NCBI GenBank assembly: GCA_045595165.1
Contig: JAZNZY010000032.1
Span: forward strand, 15,021-79,020
DNA from: SFLA01 sp045595165
Lineage (GTDB): Bacteria; Bacillota; Clostridia; Oscillospirales; CAG-382
Direction: 5' to 3'
DNA: 64,000 nt
In this document: positions 51,135-59,402 of the stretch, in pieces
Layout: the number at the start of each line of letters is the position of its first letter
Numbering within the stretch: position 1 is the first letter of the stretch
The notes under the pieces: generated by a model
What the model saw: the letters and a program-made list of their open reading frames with translations, nothing else
The model's database searches: none
What the model was told of the DNA's origin: nothing
Made by a program: the position numbers and the translations under genes

Positions 51135-51899
51135 TCACAGTTTCAATACGGCATCAAGGCACAGCTTGAGCGCATATTCCTTTGCGCTTTGTCCCCAATT
51201 TCTCGCATCGTAATTATCAAGGTTTGCCAAGGTATCGGCAGTATATAAGATTTGACCAAACGTAACGTTTCTCATTTTTGCGCAAGCGGCAAGGGCGGAG
51301 CATTCCATTTCCACCACCGTACAGCCTTCCTCCTTTCGGTATTTTACCATTTCCTTTGTTTCTCTGTAAAAACCGTCTGTTGACCAAGTGGTAACCTTTT
51401 CGTATTTCAGTTTCTGTTCCCGCATAGTACTTTCAATGGCTTCCACGGCGACTTTATCAAGTTCAATGAACCTCGAAGGCGGCGCATAGTGATATGAAGT
51501 ACCTTCATCTCTCAATGCGCGGCAGGGAATCAAAAACTCGCCTTCGTCATAATTCTTTAGCGCACCGCAACACCCGCCGGATATTATTTTTACTACTCCG
51601 TATCCGATAAGCCAATCCAGAATTTGCGTTGCTGCCGCCGCGCCTACGGGAGCTTGTACCAAACAGATATCCTCGCCTGCGTGGTTAATTACGTATATGG
51701 GGTAATCCTTCGTGGCAGATTCAAACAGAGCCACCTGCTTTCCGCCCGCCGTCTTTGCGTATTCATCAATATATTCGCACATAAAAGCATATACCGCTTT
51801 TTCAGGTAGTTTCAGTGAAAGATCTGCATGCGTCGGCATTATTACCGCAGTTTTTTCGGTATCAAATTCCAATATCGGTATTTCGTTTTTTATAATCAT
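51135..51899 (-). CDS. Purine/uridine nucleoside phosphorylase family protein
   Basis: A 254-residue phosphorylase of the PNP/UDP family. IISGGCCGAL is the phosphate-side glycine motif and VVEMECSALAACA the ribose-binding Met-Glu. It cleaves nucleosides with phosphate; base preference cannot be read. AGGAGC lies eight bases before the ATG, directly after the T-run of a terminator, so expression may depend on read-through from the upstream 36-codon ORF. Confidence 0.88.
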   Translation of the reverse strand: MIIKNEIPILEFDTEKTAVIMPTHADLSLKLPEKAVYAFMCEYIDEYAKTAGGKQVALFESATKDYPIYVINHAGEDICLVQAPVGAAAATQILDWLIGYGVVKIISGGCCGALKNYDEGEFLIPCRALRDEGTSYHYAPPSRFIELDKVAVEAIESTMREQKLKYEKVTTWSTDGFYRETKEMVKYRKEEGCTVVEMECSALAACAKMRNVTFGQILYTADTLANLDNYDARNWGQSAKEYALKLCLDAVLKL

Positions 51900-51910
51900 A
51901 ATATTGCTCC

Positions 51911-51953
51911 TAAAAAATAAAAACAGTGTAAATCGCTTTTACGACTTACACTG
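51911..51953 (-). terminator. Terminator directly before the phosphorylase gene (possible attenuator)
   Basis: CAGTGTAAGTCG pairs with CGATTTACACTG (one mismatch) around a six-base loop, followed on the minus strand by TTTTTATTTTTT. The tail abuts the ribosome site of the downstream gene. Confidence 0.75.
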
Positions 51954-51985
51954 ATTATAGTACAAAATAATTCTATAATAAAAAA

Positions 51986-52096
51986 TTATAAGGAATTTTG
52001 AGTACGACAATGTAAGCCCGTATACAGCATATCATCAAGACCTGCCACGGACATAAGATCCATATTCACGTTTACGTTAAGAATGTAAATGTTCAT
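51986..52096 (-). CDS. 36-codon ORF, candidate leader peptide or small secreted/signal peptide
   Basis: The ORF begins MNIYILNVNVNMDLMS and ends with HCRTQNSL. AAGAAGGAG stands seven to eight bases before the ATG, and a consensus promoter lies about 30 bases upstream of that. A terminator begins about 33 bases after its stop, then the nucleoside phosphorylase gene. This is the arrangement of a translated leader controlling attenuation, although no obvious run of regulatory codons is present. It could equally encode a free-standing small peptide. I do not recognise a homologue. Confidence 0.6.
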   Translation of the reverse strand: MNIYILNVNVNMDLMSVAGLDDMLYTGLHCRTQNSL

Positions 52097-52125
52097 TGTC
52101 GCTCTCCTTCTTAAAAATTTCCATT

Positions 52126-52154
52126 AATATAGCACATTAATGTTTCTTTGTCAA
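52126..52154 (-). promoter_or_regulatory. Promoter of the 36-codon ORF and phosphorylase operon
   Basis: On the minus strand: -35 TTGACA, 17-base spacer, -10 TATATT. It begins right after the typA terminator tail. Confidence 0.8.
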
Positions 52155-52159
52155 TATAA

Positions 52160-52194
52160 AAAACAAAAGCCGCGTAAAATTTCTTTGCGCGGCT
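52160..52194 (-). terminator. Terminator of typA
   Basis: AGCCGCG pairs with CGCGGCT around a 13-base loop; on the minus strand TTTTGTTTTTTAT follows. Confidence 0.75.
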
Positions 52195-52213
52195 GAATTA
52201 TTGTGGTGCTTTT

Positions 52214-52312
52214 TCTCGGGGGGAGGCGCAAAAGCGTTGTTACGGAAAAAGACAAGTCTGTGGCGGGCGATTCACGAATCGCCCTTACATATATAACAAC
52301 CTTTTGTGGGGT
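52214..52312. repeat. Dispersed intergenic repeat, copy 2
   Basis: It shares CTCGGGG at its start, 20 of 21 bases around GCGGGCGATTCACG (52256-52276), the paired arms GGGCGATT and AATCGCCC, and the end AACCTTTTGTGGGGT with the 17779 copy. It lies in the 3' untranslated region of typA. It is about 100 bases against 138 for copy 1. Confidence 0.7.
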
Positions 52313-52316
52313 AAAT

Positions 52317-54137
52317 TTATTTATTCTTCATCTTTTCCTTCATACGGAGAGAGTTATCGAGAATTCTCTTTCTCAGTCTTATAGACTTGGGAGTGATTTC
52401 GATCAGCTCGTCATCATCGATGAATTCAATAGCTTCTTCCAGGGAGAAATGCTTGGGGGGAACAAGACGGAGCGCCTCGTCCGCACCTGCGGAACGGATA
52501 GCGGTAAGATGCTTTTTCTTACATACGTTAACCACGATATCATCACCCTTGGAGGAAATACCTACAACCTGACCTGCGTAGACTTCATCGCCGGGATCGC
52601 AGAACATAGGACCTCTGTCCTGTGCGTTGAATATACCGTAGCTGGTGGCAACGCCCTGCTCGTATGCGATAAGGGAACCGGTAAATCTCTTGGTAACCTC
52701 GCCTTTTTCGGGCTGATATTCAGCGAATACCGCACTGAGTATACCTTCGCCGCGGGTATCGGTAAGGAATTCCGTCTTGTAGCCAAAGAGTCCTCTGGTA
52801 GGTATCATAAACTCCAGATGCATTCTGTCGCCTACGGGACGCATTTCGCAAAGCTCACCCTTGCGGTATCCCATCTTTTCCATAATAACGCTTACACAGC
52901 CCTGAGGTACGTCGATAACGCATCTGTCAATAGGCTCGCACAGCACGCCGTCGATCTCCTTGTAAATAATACGGGGAGTGGATACCATAAATTCAAAGCC
53001 TGCTCTGCGCATATTTTCCATAAGGATGGAAAGGTGCATTTCACCTCTGCCGCGGACGTTGTAGCTGTCTGCGGAATCGGTTTCGCAAACCTTTAACGAC
53101 ATATCCTTCATAGCCTCTTTAAAGAGGTAATCACGTATATGTCTGGTGGTAACGTATTTACCTTCTCTTCCTGCGAAAGGAGAATTGTTAACAGAGAACG
53201 TCATCTCCATAGTGGGCTCACCGATCTTTACAAAGGGAAGGGGATCGGCACCGATATTGGAGCAAATGGTGTTACCGATATTTATATCCTCTATACCGGA
53301 AATACAAACTATATCGCCAACCGTTGCAGTTTCTGCGGGAACGCGCACAAGACCATCGATCTGGTACATAGCGGAAATTCTGCTCTTCTTTTTAAGACCT
53401 GCGTCGTGATAATCGCACAGCATAACTTCCTGCTTTAATTTAAGGTTGCCTCTTTCAATTCTGCCGATACCGATCTTACCAACGTAATCGTTGTAGTCAA
53501 CGGCGGAAACGAGCATTTGTGTTTCGCCCTCTTCATCTCCCTCGGGAGCGGGAATATGCTCTAAAATGCAATCGAACAGGGGAGCGAGGTCTGTACCCGG
53601 ATGGTCGGGGGACATAGAAGCGATGCCTGCTCTGCCGGAGCAGAATACCACAGGGGAATCCAACTGCTCGGAAGAAGCGTTAAGGTCGAGAAGCAGCTCA
53701 AGCACTTCGTCGGGCACTTCGTAAACACGGGCGTCGGGTCTGTCGATCTTGTTTATAACCACGATTATCTTGTGGTTAAGCTCAATAGCTTTCTGCAGAA
53801 CAAATCTTGTCTGGGGCATAGGGCCTTCTGCCGCGTCAACCAGCAAAAGCACGCCGTCAACCATTTTAAGTATACGCTCAACTTCGCCGCCGAAATCCGC
53901 GTGACCGGGGGTGTCTATAATATTAATCTTCACGTCCTTGTAGTAGGTGGACGTGTTCTTTGCAAGAATGGTAATTCCGCGCTCACGTTCCAGCGCGTTG
54001 TTATCCATCATACGCTCCTGCAGCTCCTGATTATCACGGAACAAGCCGCCGAATTTGAGCATTTCATCAACCATAGTTGTCTTACCGTGGTCGACGTGAG
54101 CGATAATTGCAATGTTTCTCAGATCGTTTCTTACCAA
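52317..54137 (-). CDS. typA: Ribosome-associated GTPase TypA/BipA
   Basis: A 606-residue translational GTPase. IAHVDHGKTTMVDEML is the P-loop, RERGITILAKN the switch I region, IDTPGHADFGGEV G3 and VINKIDRPDARV G4. The C-terminal TypA-specific domain follows. It acts on 50S assembly and stress translation. I choose TTG at 54137: AAGAAGG is well placed there and the product begins VRNDLRNIAI, as in relatives. The ATG at 54170 has no ribosome site and lies at the predicted transcription start. Confidence 0.94.
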   Translation of the reverse strand: MVRNDLRNIAIIAHVDHGKTTMVDEMLKFGGLFRDNQELQERMMDNNALERERGITILAKNTSTYYKDVKINIIDTPGHADFGGEVERILKMVDGVLLLVDAAEGPMPQTRFVLQKAIELNHKIIVVINKIDRPDARVYEVPDEVLELLLDLNASSEQLDSPVVFCSGRAGIASMSPDHPGTDLAPLFDCILEHIPAPEGDEEGETQMLVSAVDYNDYVGKIGIGRIERGNLKLKQEVMLCDYHDAGLKKKSRISAMYQIDGLVRVPAETATVGDIVCISGIEDINIGNTICSNIGADPLPFVKIGEPTMEMTFSVNNSPFAGREGKYVTTRHIRDYLFKEAMKDMSLKVCETDSADSYNVRGRGEMHLSILMENMRRAGFEFMVSTPRIIYKEIDGVLCEPIDRCVIDVPQGCVSVIMEKMGYRKGELCEMRPVGDRMHLEFMIPTRGLFGYKTEFLTDTRGEGILSAVFAEYQPEKGEVTKRFTGSLIAYEQGVATSYGIFNAQDRGPMFCDPGDEVYAGQVVGISSKGDDIVVNVCKKKHLTAIRSAGADEALRLVPPKHFSLEEAIEFIDDDELIEITPKSIRLRKRILDNSLRMKEKMKNK

Positions 54138-54179
54138 AATATGACCTTCTTTTCTGTAATTTTCAAACATAATCGAATT

Positions 54180-54209
54180 ATTATATCAAAACATAGCGCT
54201 TTTTGTCAA
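54180..54209 (-). promoter_or_regulatory. Promoter of typA
   Basis: On the minus strand: -35 TTGACA, 18-base spacer, -10 TATAAT, about 43 bases before the TTG start. Confidence 0.75.
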
Positions 54210-54270
54210 TACTATTGCTTCACAAAAACAAAAAAACATAAATAAAATGCTTATAAAAGGAGGTTTTTAT

Positions 54271-56028
54271 ATGGCAACTACCGGAGAATTACTGTTAAAG
54301 ATACACAACAGTTCCGGCGATCCTATTTCAGGGGCTACCGTAGCTGTTATCGGAGATAACCGTGCGTATACGGGGCGCACGGATTCTATGGGGGAAGCCC
54401 GCTTTACCTTGCCCACACCACCGAGGGAAGCGGGGTATGATCCGTCCTCGCCCTTAAGACCGTATTCGGTTTTCAGCGTGCGTATCACCGCAGAGGGGTA
54501 CGTGCCTATCACCGTTTTGGGCGAGCAGATCTTTCCCGATTCAGTTACGGTCCACGATATAGAAATGCCCACGCCCGAGGAATTCCCCGAAATGAGCGAA
54601 AAACGCACCGTCATTCCCGAGCACGAACGGTATATCGGGGGAATGACCGCAAATCAGTCGGTGACCGCCGCAACCTATCAGCCTGAAATAAGGTATCCCA
54701 CCGTACCCGAAACTATTACCGTTCATCTGGGGACTCCCAATTCAAATGCGGAAAACGTAACTTTACCCTTTATCGATTATATTAAAAACGTGGCTTCCAG
54801 CGAGATATATCCCACTTGGCCGAATTCCTCTCTGCGTGCAAATATTATTGCCCAGGTATCTCTGGCTTTAAACCGCATCTATACCGAATGGTACCGCTCC
54901 CAAGGATATAATTTTGATATAACCTCTTCTACCGCATATGATCAGGCGTTTGTGCGGGACAGAAGCATTTTCGATAATATTTCGGACATAGTGGATGAGC
55001 TTTTTACAAATTACCTTGCCCGCGAGGGGACGGTGGAGCCGCTTTTTACCGAATACTGTGATGGCTCCACGGTAACCTGCGCGGGAATGAGCCAATGGGG
55101 AACTGTAACCCTTGCAAGGCGGGGATACGATCCTTTGGGAATACTTCAGTATTATTACGGCGACGATACCTTTATCGCCGAAGCTTCGGTCGCGGAAAGC
55201 GTACCCGAATCCTTTGCGGGCGATCTCCGTCCCGGGGATACTAACGCATCCGTAGCCACTCTTCAGCGCCGTCTTGACCGTATCGCAATCAACTATCCCC
55301 AGATCCCCTTTATTTTAAAAGCAAACGGGCTTTACGGTGACCGCACCGAAGCCTCTGTCCGTACATTCCAACGGGTTTTTGGCTTAAATCAAACGGGAAT
55401 CGTTGACAGAGAAACCTGGTATCGGATTTTGTATGTATACAATGCTGTGAAAAAGCTTGCGGAGTTAAACAGCGAGGGTGAGCGTATAGAAAACGATTCT
55501 TTTCCCCGCGATCTTTCCGACGGCGACCGCGGCACCGATGTCTTGCGTATACAGTATTATCTTTTGGTTATCTCTGATGCTTTAGGTGATCTTTCCGTGC
55601 CCCAGCCGGTGATAACGGGAATTTACGATTCTTCTACCCAAAGAACGGTAAGAGGCTTTCAGCAGTATTACGGACTTCCCGTTACGGGGAATATTGATGA
55701 GCAGACCTGGAACGCCATAGTTAAATATTATTACGATCTTGAAAGCTCTCTTTCCACTAACAGAAAATATCCGGGATACCTTATTAAAAACGGTTCCCGT
55801 GGCAGAAACGTAATATATATTCAAAATGCTCTTAACGCTATCGGCGGAAGGATTCCGGGCTTTACCACCATCCGTGTGGACGGAGCTTTCGGTAACGGAA
55901 CGGAGAGTGCTGTCCGTCTGTTCCAAACCTATTACGGTCTTACACCCGACGGTATCGTGGGAGAACAGACCTGGAATAAGCTGGTGCAGGAATACAACGA
56001 ATACGCATACGATGACACGGTAGGATGA
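54271..56028 (+). CDS. SpoIID/LytB-like protein with carboxypeptidase-regulatory-like domain and three peptidoglycan-binding repeats
   Basis: A 585-residue protein with no clear signal peptide. Residues about 1-100 resemble a carboxypeptidase regulatory-like beta-sandwich (SGDPISGATVAVIGDN). Residues about 165-305 look like a SpoIID/LytB-type domain (IKNVASSEIYPTW, CAGMSQWGTVTLARRGYDP). Three PG_binding_1 repeats follow at about 320-385, 420-490 and 510-580, each ending like GIVDRETWYRI. A role in cortex or cell-wall modification is likely. AAAGGAGG fixes the ATG at 54271. The lack of a signal peptide would fit mother-cell deposition at the spore surface. Confidence 0.82.
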   Translation: MATTGELLLKIHNSSGDPISGATVAVIGDNRAYTGRTDSMGEARFTLPTPPREAGYDPSSPLRPYSVFSVRITAEGYVPITVLGEQIFPDSVTVHDIEMPTPEEFPEMSEKRTVIPEHERYIGGMTANQSVTAATYQPEIRYPTVPETITVHLGTPNSNAENVTLPFIDYIKNVASSEIYPTWPNSSLRANIIAQVSLALNRIYTEWYRSQGYNFDITSSTAYDQAFVRDRSIFDNISDIVDELFTNYLAREGTVEPLFTEYCDGSTVTCAGMSQWGTVTLARRGYDPLGILQYYYGDDTFIAEASVAESVPESFAGDLRPGDTNASVATLQRRLDRIAINYPQIPFILKANGLYGDRTEASVRTFQRVFGLNQTGIVDRETWYRILYVYNAVKKLAELNSEGERIENDSFPRDLSDGDRGTDVLRIQYYLLVISDALGDLSVPQPVITGIYDSSTQRTVRGFQQYYGLPVTGNIDEQTWNAIVKYYYDLESSLSTNRKYPGYLIKNGSRGRNVIYIQNALNAIGGRIPGFTTIRVDGAFGNGTESAVRLFQTYYGLTPDGIVGEQTWNKLVQEYNEYAYDDTVG

Positions 56029-56043
56029 TGGCATAAAGAAAAA

Positions 56044-56064
56044 TCCCACGCTTTTAGCGTGGGA
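56044..56064 (-). terminator. Intrinsic terminator
   Basis: TCCCACGCT pairs with AGCGTGGGA around a three-base loop, with TTTTTC following on the minus strand. The plus-strand tail is weak. Confidence 0.7.
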
Positions 56065-56072
56065 GATAAGGT

Positions 56073-56579
56073 TTATTGTTTGTTTCGTTTGCAGTTGTCA
56101 ATGGCGGCGCACAAGCTGTTTACGAAGGGCTCGTTAGGCTCAAATTCAATGGAATACAGCTTATCAGAAAATTCAAAAATATAGACTGTTCCGCTTCCGA
56201 AAGGGTTTTGACGGTAATTGAAATTACGTTCTATTAGCCCGTATTTTTTCTTGTCCTTTTTAAAGGTTTCCTTGGTGATTACTGCTACTGACATTGACAG
56301 ATCCAGATTACCCACCACGGTTCTTTTTCTTCCTACGGCTTTGATAATGGAAAGCGTGTCTGCGGTAAGCTCATATTCGTAATCTGCAAGGGTGTATTTG
56401 ATCATATAATACAAGGCAACGGCAAGTACTACTCCGAACCCTAATCTTCCTACAATAGCGGGGATTCCCAGTTCAACACTGTATACAGACAAAGCGCCTG
56501 TCGATAAAGCCAGAACTGCAAATGTGAGCATAAGAATTGCTGTTTGTTTTCCGTTGCGGATAGGCTTGCATTTAATCAT
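56073..56579 (-). CDS. Membrane protein with two helices and PH-like tail
   Basis: A 168-residue protein with two membrane helices (about 12-32 and 38-60) and a soluble C-terminal part with beta-rich patterns (DYEYELTADTLSIIKAVGRK). That layout recalls bacterial PH-like membrane proteins but the family is not certain. I use the ATG at 56579 because AAAGGAT is correctly spaced; the ATG at 56600 has no ribosome site. Confidence 0.75.
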   Translation of the reverse strand: MIKCKPIRNGKQTAILMLTFAVLALSTGALSVYSVELGIPAIVGRLGFGVVLAVALYYMIKYTLADYEYELTADTLSIIKAVGRKRTVVGNLDLSMSVAVITKETFKKDKKKYGLIERNFNYRQNPFGSGTVYIFEFSDKLYSIEFEPNEPFVNSLCAAIDNCKRNKQ

Positions 56580-56631
56580 AAAACTATTATCCTTTTGCAT
56601 AAAATAATGCGACAGAATGGGGGTATTAACA

Positions 56632-56874
56632 ATGCTTGATGAAAAAAGTATGCAAAATCTTAAAAATTTATCGGATTCCCAGTTACGGGAGCTGATAACA
56701 ATTATCGCTCAGGCGGCAGGGGCAGACGGAAGAAAAGCCGCGGCACTTATGTCGAACACGGAAGATTTGAGAAGAACTATTTCAAGTATGTCGCCCGCGC
56801 AGGCAGACGGATTTATCCGAGCCGCAGGAAAAGACCGCAGCGAAGAGATATACAGAATTATTCTGGGCAGGTGA
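56632..56874 (+). CDS. Small helical protein, first gene of a three-gene cluster
   Basis: An 80-residue soluble helical protein (SDSQLRELITIIAQAAGAD...). GGGGGT precedes the ATG. The next gene follows by five bases, and a third overlaps that, so the three form an operon. No family recognised. Confidence 0.75.
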   Translation: MLDEKSMQNLKNLSDSQLRELITIIAQAAGADGRKAAALMSNTEDLRRTISSMSPAQADGFIRAAGKDRSEEIYRIILGR

Positions 56875-56879
56875 TATGA

Positions 56880-57200
56880 ATGGCAGATGATCTTTCCGAA
56901 AAGATTCGTGCTATACTTTCAGACCCGTCCTCCGCCGCGAAGATTTCCGCAATAGCATCATCTCTGGGAATGGCGGGAAACGGCAGTACTCAGGCGGAAG
57001 AGGTGCGCCCCTCTGTTCCTGCCGCGGTTAATTCACCGTTACCGCCGGTGTTTAATAAAGGCGGAAACCGTAACGCGGCTTTATTATCTGCAATAAAGCC
57101 GTTTTTGCGGGAAGAAAAACAAAGTAAATTGGATTCGCTGATAACCGCAATGTCTGTAGCGGAAATATTATCGGGTATAAAGAAAGGAGGAGGTCTGTAA
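56880..57200 (+). CDS. Small protein with helical ends, second gene of the cluster
   Basis: A 106-residue protein: helical N-terminus (LSEKIRAILSDPSSAAKISA), a Pro-rich linker at about 40-60, and a helical C-terminus (LLSAIKPFLREEKQSKLDSL) of the sort seen in proteins that bind partners. It ends with a Gly-rich tail. The third gene begins at its stop codon. Function is unknown. Confidence 0.72.
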   Translation: MADDLSEKIRAILSDPSSAAKISAIASSLGMAGNGSTQAEEVRPSVPAAVNSPLPPVFNKGGNRNAALLSAIKPFLREEKQSKLDSLITAMSVAEILSGIKKGGGL

Positions 57201-57499
57201 TGTATTCCCGTGAATTCGGAGAAGGCATACGCTCGGAAGGCAACCTTCGGGACTATATGCGTTCTGCGGCTCCGCCCGAACAGTCAAAAGAAGAAATACC
57301 GGAGCAAGCTCCGCCTGAACCTGTGCAGGCGTTTGCACATAATACCGGCGATAGCCTTGTCGGCGGTATAAAAAAGCTTTTACGCAACGTAGAAATAGAC
57401 GATCTTATCCTTATCGCCATAGGCATTTTGCTGTTGCTGGATTCGGATACGGATAACGATACGCTTATAATACTTATATTGCTTATGTTATTTTTCTGA
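57200..57499 (+). CDS. Small C-terminally membrane-anchored protein, third gene of the cluster
   Basis: A 99-residue protein with a Pro/Glu-rich N-terminal half and two closely spaced hydrophobic stretches at the C-terminus (LILIAIGILLLLD, TLIILILLMLFF). It could anchor the cluster's products to the membrane. Its 3' end overlaps the convergent HTH gene by 12 bases, with no terminator between. Confidence 0.72.
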   Translation: MYSREFGEGIRSEGNLRDYMRSAAPPEQSKEEIPEQAPPEPVQAFAHNTGDSLVGGIKKLLRNVEIDDLILIAIGILLLLDSDTDNDTLIILILLMLFF

Positions 57500-57865
57500 A
57501 TCCTTGCACAAAAGATAATTTATGTAATCCTCTGCGCTTTTTCTGCTTTTCGGAGAGAGGGTGCGTACTTTTTCCGCAATCCCTGCGGGAGTAGCTTCGT
57601 TTTCCTCGCGTACTCTTATATCGGCAGGGAAAATACCTGCGGCGTAAAGCAGATCCTCCAGATCCACCTCGTTCCAAGCGGCGTTTGCAATCTTTTTTAT
57701 AAGCTTGGGACGGGGAGGATTTTCCTGCACCATATATACGAGTTTGCGCATCTGAACGTAAGAAATATCGCAATCAAAGGCGAACTGTCGCAAAGAACGG
57801 TCGCCTTTTGCTCTTTCCAAAAGCAGAGAAAATATTTTTTTATTCCAGCGTGTGTTGGTTTCCAT
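57488..57865 (-). CDS. Helix-turn-helix protein, unknown target
   Basis: A 125-residue protein with an N-terminal DNA-binding-like region (LRQFAFDCDISYVQMRKLV at about 25-43) and a helical C-terminus (LSPKSRKSAEDYINYLL). It is the last gene of the coaW operon, overlapping the lipoprotein gene by one base. Probably an Xre-type regulator, target unknown. Confidence 0.72.
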   Translation of the reverse strand: METNTRWNKKIFSLLLERAKGDRSLRQFAFDCDISYVQMRKLVYMVQENPPRPKLIKKIANAAWNEVDLEDLLYAAGIFPADIRVREENEATPAGIAEKVRTLSPKSRKSAEDYINYLLCKDSEK

Positions 57866-58404
57866 TAATCAACGTTGTCCTTTATAAAATTCGAAATATC
57901 CTTGGCATCGTTTTTTACAACAACGTATGCCACGTAATTGCCTTCCACAAAGAATTGGGCGTTTTCAAGAGGCTCAGTATCCACGGAAGGATAATTTTTT
58001 GCGTTTTCAAGCATAGCGGCAATACGGGATCTCATAAAAGAGAGGAATAATTCCGTATCCGTCCCGTCCTTGGTTTTGAATATTCCCAGTTCCTTTTGCA
58101 AATTGGGGTCGGTACCGTCAACGTATATGCAGTATTCCTCTACGGAATCCATATCGGGTACTTCGCCCATATCTCCGTAAAGGGAAAGCAACATATCCGA
58201 ATCCAGATATTCGCCGTAAACCTCGCTGAAGGAGGAATAATATGTACCGCCGGAAAGGGAATGATCGGCAGTTATTTTTTCTACAAGCTCTTTGGTGTTG
58301 TAGGTCTGCTTGGGAGTATCTGAGCCCTCCGAACCGCCTGCGCAGGAAACCAGAAGCAGCGTTGCAATAAGAACCAAAACTATAATCTTTTTCATTTTCT
58401 TCAC
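57865..58404 (-). CDS. DUF4358 lipoprotein
   Basis: A 179-residue lipoprotein: basic N-terminus, hydrophobic core and lipobox LLVSC at about 21. The mature part fits DUF4358 (EYCIYVDGTDPN, ELGIFKTKDGTD). It overlaps coaW by four bases. The family has no known function. Confidence 0.83.
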   Translation of the reverse strand: MKKMKKIIVLVLIATLLLVSCAGGSEGSDTPKQTYNTKELVEKITADHSLSGGTYYSSFSEVYGEYLDSDMLLSLYGDMGEVPDMDSVEEYCIYVDGTDPNLQKELGIFKTKDGTDTELFLSFMRSRIAAMLENAKNYPSVDTEPLENAQFFVEGNYVAYVVVKNDAKDISNFIKDNVD

Positions 58405-59225
58405 TCCGTTAACATAGATTGTGCCGCACCGATAACGGTAGCGTATTGGGAAAGCTGAGGAATAATAAAGTTCACGTCAAACATAGTTGACAAAGCCTCG
58501 AATTTTTCTTTGGTCTGGGGAAGTACGGATAAGTTGCCCGTAAGCACGATATCCTTTACGTTCTTTTGTCTTGAGGAGAAAACCGCCATCATTCCTGCAG
58601 TTTCAAAGACCATGTTTATAATTCCCAACGCGATATCCGCTTTGGTGGCTGTGTCCGTAAGATTGCCGAAATTGGAAGCGGTGGTTTTTGCCGTAAGGGT
58701 AGGAGAAATGTCTTTTTTGGTCATAGCCTCGATAGTAAGGTCGATGTTTGCAAGTGAGCCATGCAACGCAAGCTCTGCCACTTCTTCCGCACAAGTCATT
58801 CCCAGCATTTGCTTGGATAACCCAATCAGAGTTCCGCCGCCCACACCCGTACCGCCGAGGTGGGATGCCTTGCCGTTGACTGCGTGTATCATAGCAGTTC
58901 CCGTGCCCATACTTACTATTATAGCTTCGCTTTTTTTAGATAAAAACAAACCGCCTTTACCCGTAGCGGTAAATTCGCTTATATGCTTGGTAGGGAGCCC
59001 GTAAATATCGTTCTCAAGAAAAGCGCTTCCCACACCGGTAACAGCTACGCTGTCTATGCCGGAAAGGGATATCTTATTTTCTGCCGTGTATTTTCCGAAC
59101 GCACCGTAAACCGATGCCAACGGATCGGTAGCAGTAACCGAATCGGGGGTAAGAAGCACTCCGTTCTTTATTGCGCAGATTTTCGTGGTGCTGCCGCCCA
59201 CGTCAATTCCGATAATAACGCTCAT
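58401..59225 (-). CDS. coaW: Type II pantothenate kinase
   Basis: A 274-residue ASKHA-fold kinase. GIDVGGSTTKICAI is the phosphate loop; VSMGTGTAMIH and GGTGVGGGTLIGL are type II PanK signatures. It performs the first step of coenzyme A synthesis and, unlike type I enzymes, is usually weakly feedback inhibited. It heads the three-gene minus-strand operon. Confidence 0.92.
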   Translation of the reverse strand: MSVIIGIDVGGSTTKICAIKNGVLLTPDSVTATDPLASVYGAFGKYTAENKISLSGIDSVAVTGVGSAFLENDIYGLPTKHISEFTATGKGGLFLSKKSEAIIVSMGTGTAMIHAVNGKASHLGGTGVGGGTLIGLSKQMLGMTCAEEVAELALHGSLANIDLTIEAMTKKDISPTLTAKTTASNFGNLTDTATKADIALGIINMVFETAGMMAVFSSRQKNVKDIVLTGNLSVLPQTKEKFEALSTMFDVNFIIPQLSQYATVIGAAQSMLTE

Positions 59226-59249
59226 TATTCAATCACATCCTTAACCTTT

Positions 59250-59278
59250 ATTTTAACCTTTAAGGAAGAAAAAGTCAA
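59250..59278 (-). promoter_or_regulatory. Promoter of coaW operon
   Basis: On the minus strand: -35 TTGACT, 17-base spacer, -10 TAAAAT, 25 bases before the coaW ATG. Confidence 0.75.
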
Positions 59279-59340
59279 TACGCCTATAAAAACCGAATTG
59301 TAAAATATTGAGTTTACCAAATCTTTTTATTAAAAAACTC

Positions 59341-59369
59341 TTTTCATTTTCCCTTGTTTGTGGTATAGT
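59341..59369 (+). promoter_or_regulatory. Possible promoter of holB operon
   Basis: -35 TTTTCA (weak), 17-base spacer, -10 TATAGT, about 34 bases before the holB start. Confidence 0.4.
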
Positions 59370-59402
59370 TATTATGAGAATTTATGTAAGGAGGAGCAAA
59401 AC

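Noticed and set aside
52203..53096. Long plus-strand ORF opposite typA
   Set aside because: Shadow of typA in the opposite strand, beginning inside the repeat element.
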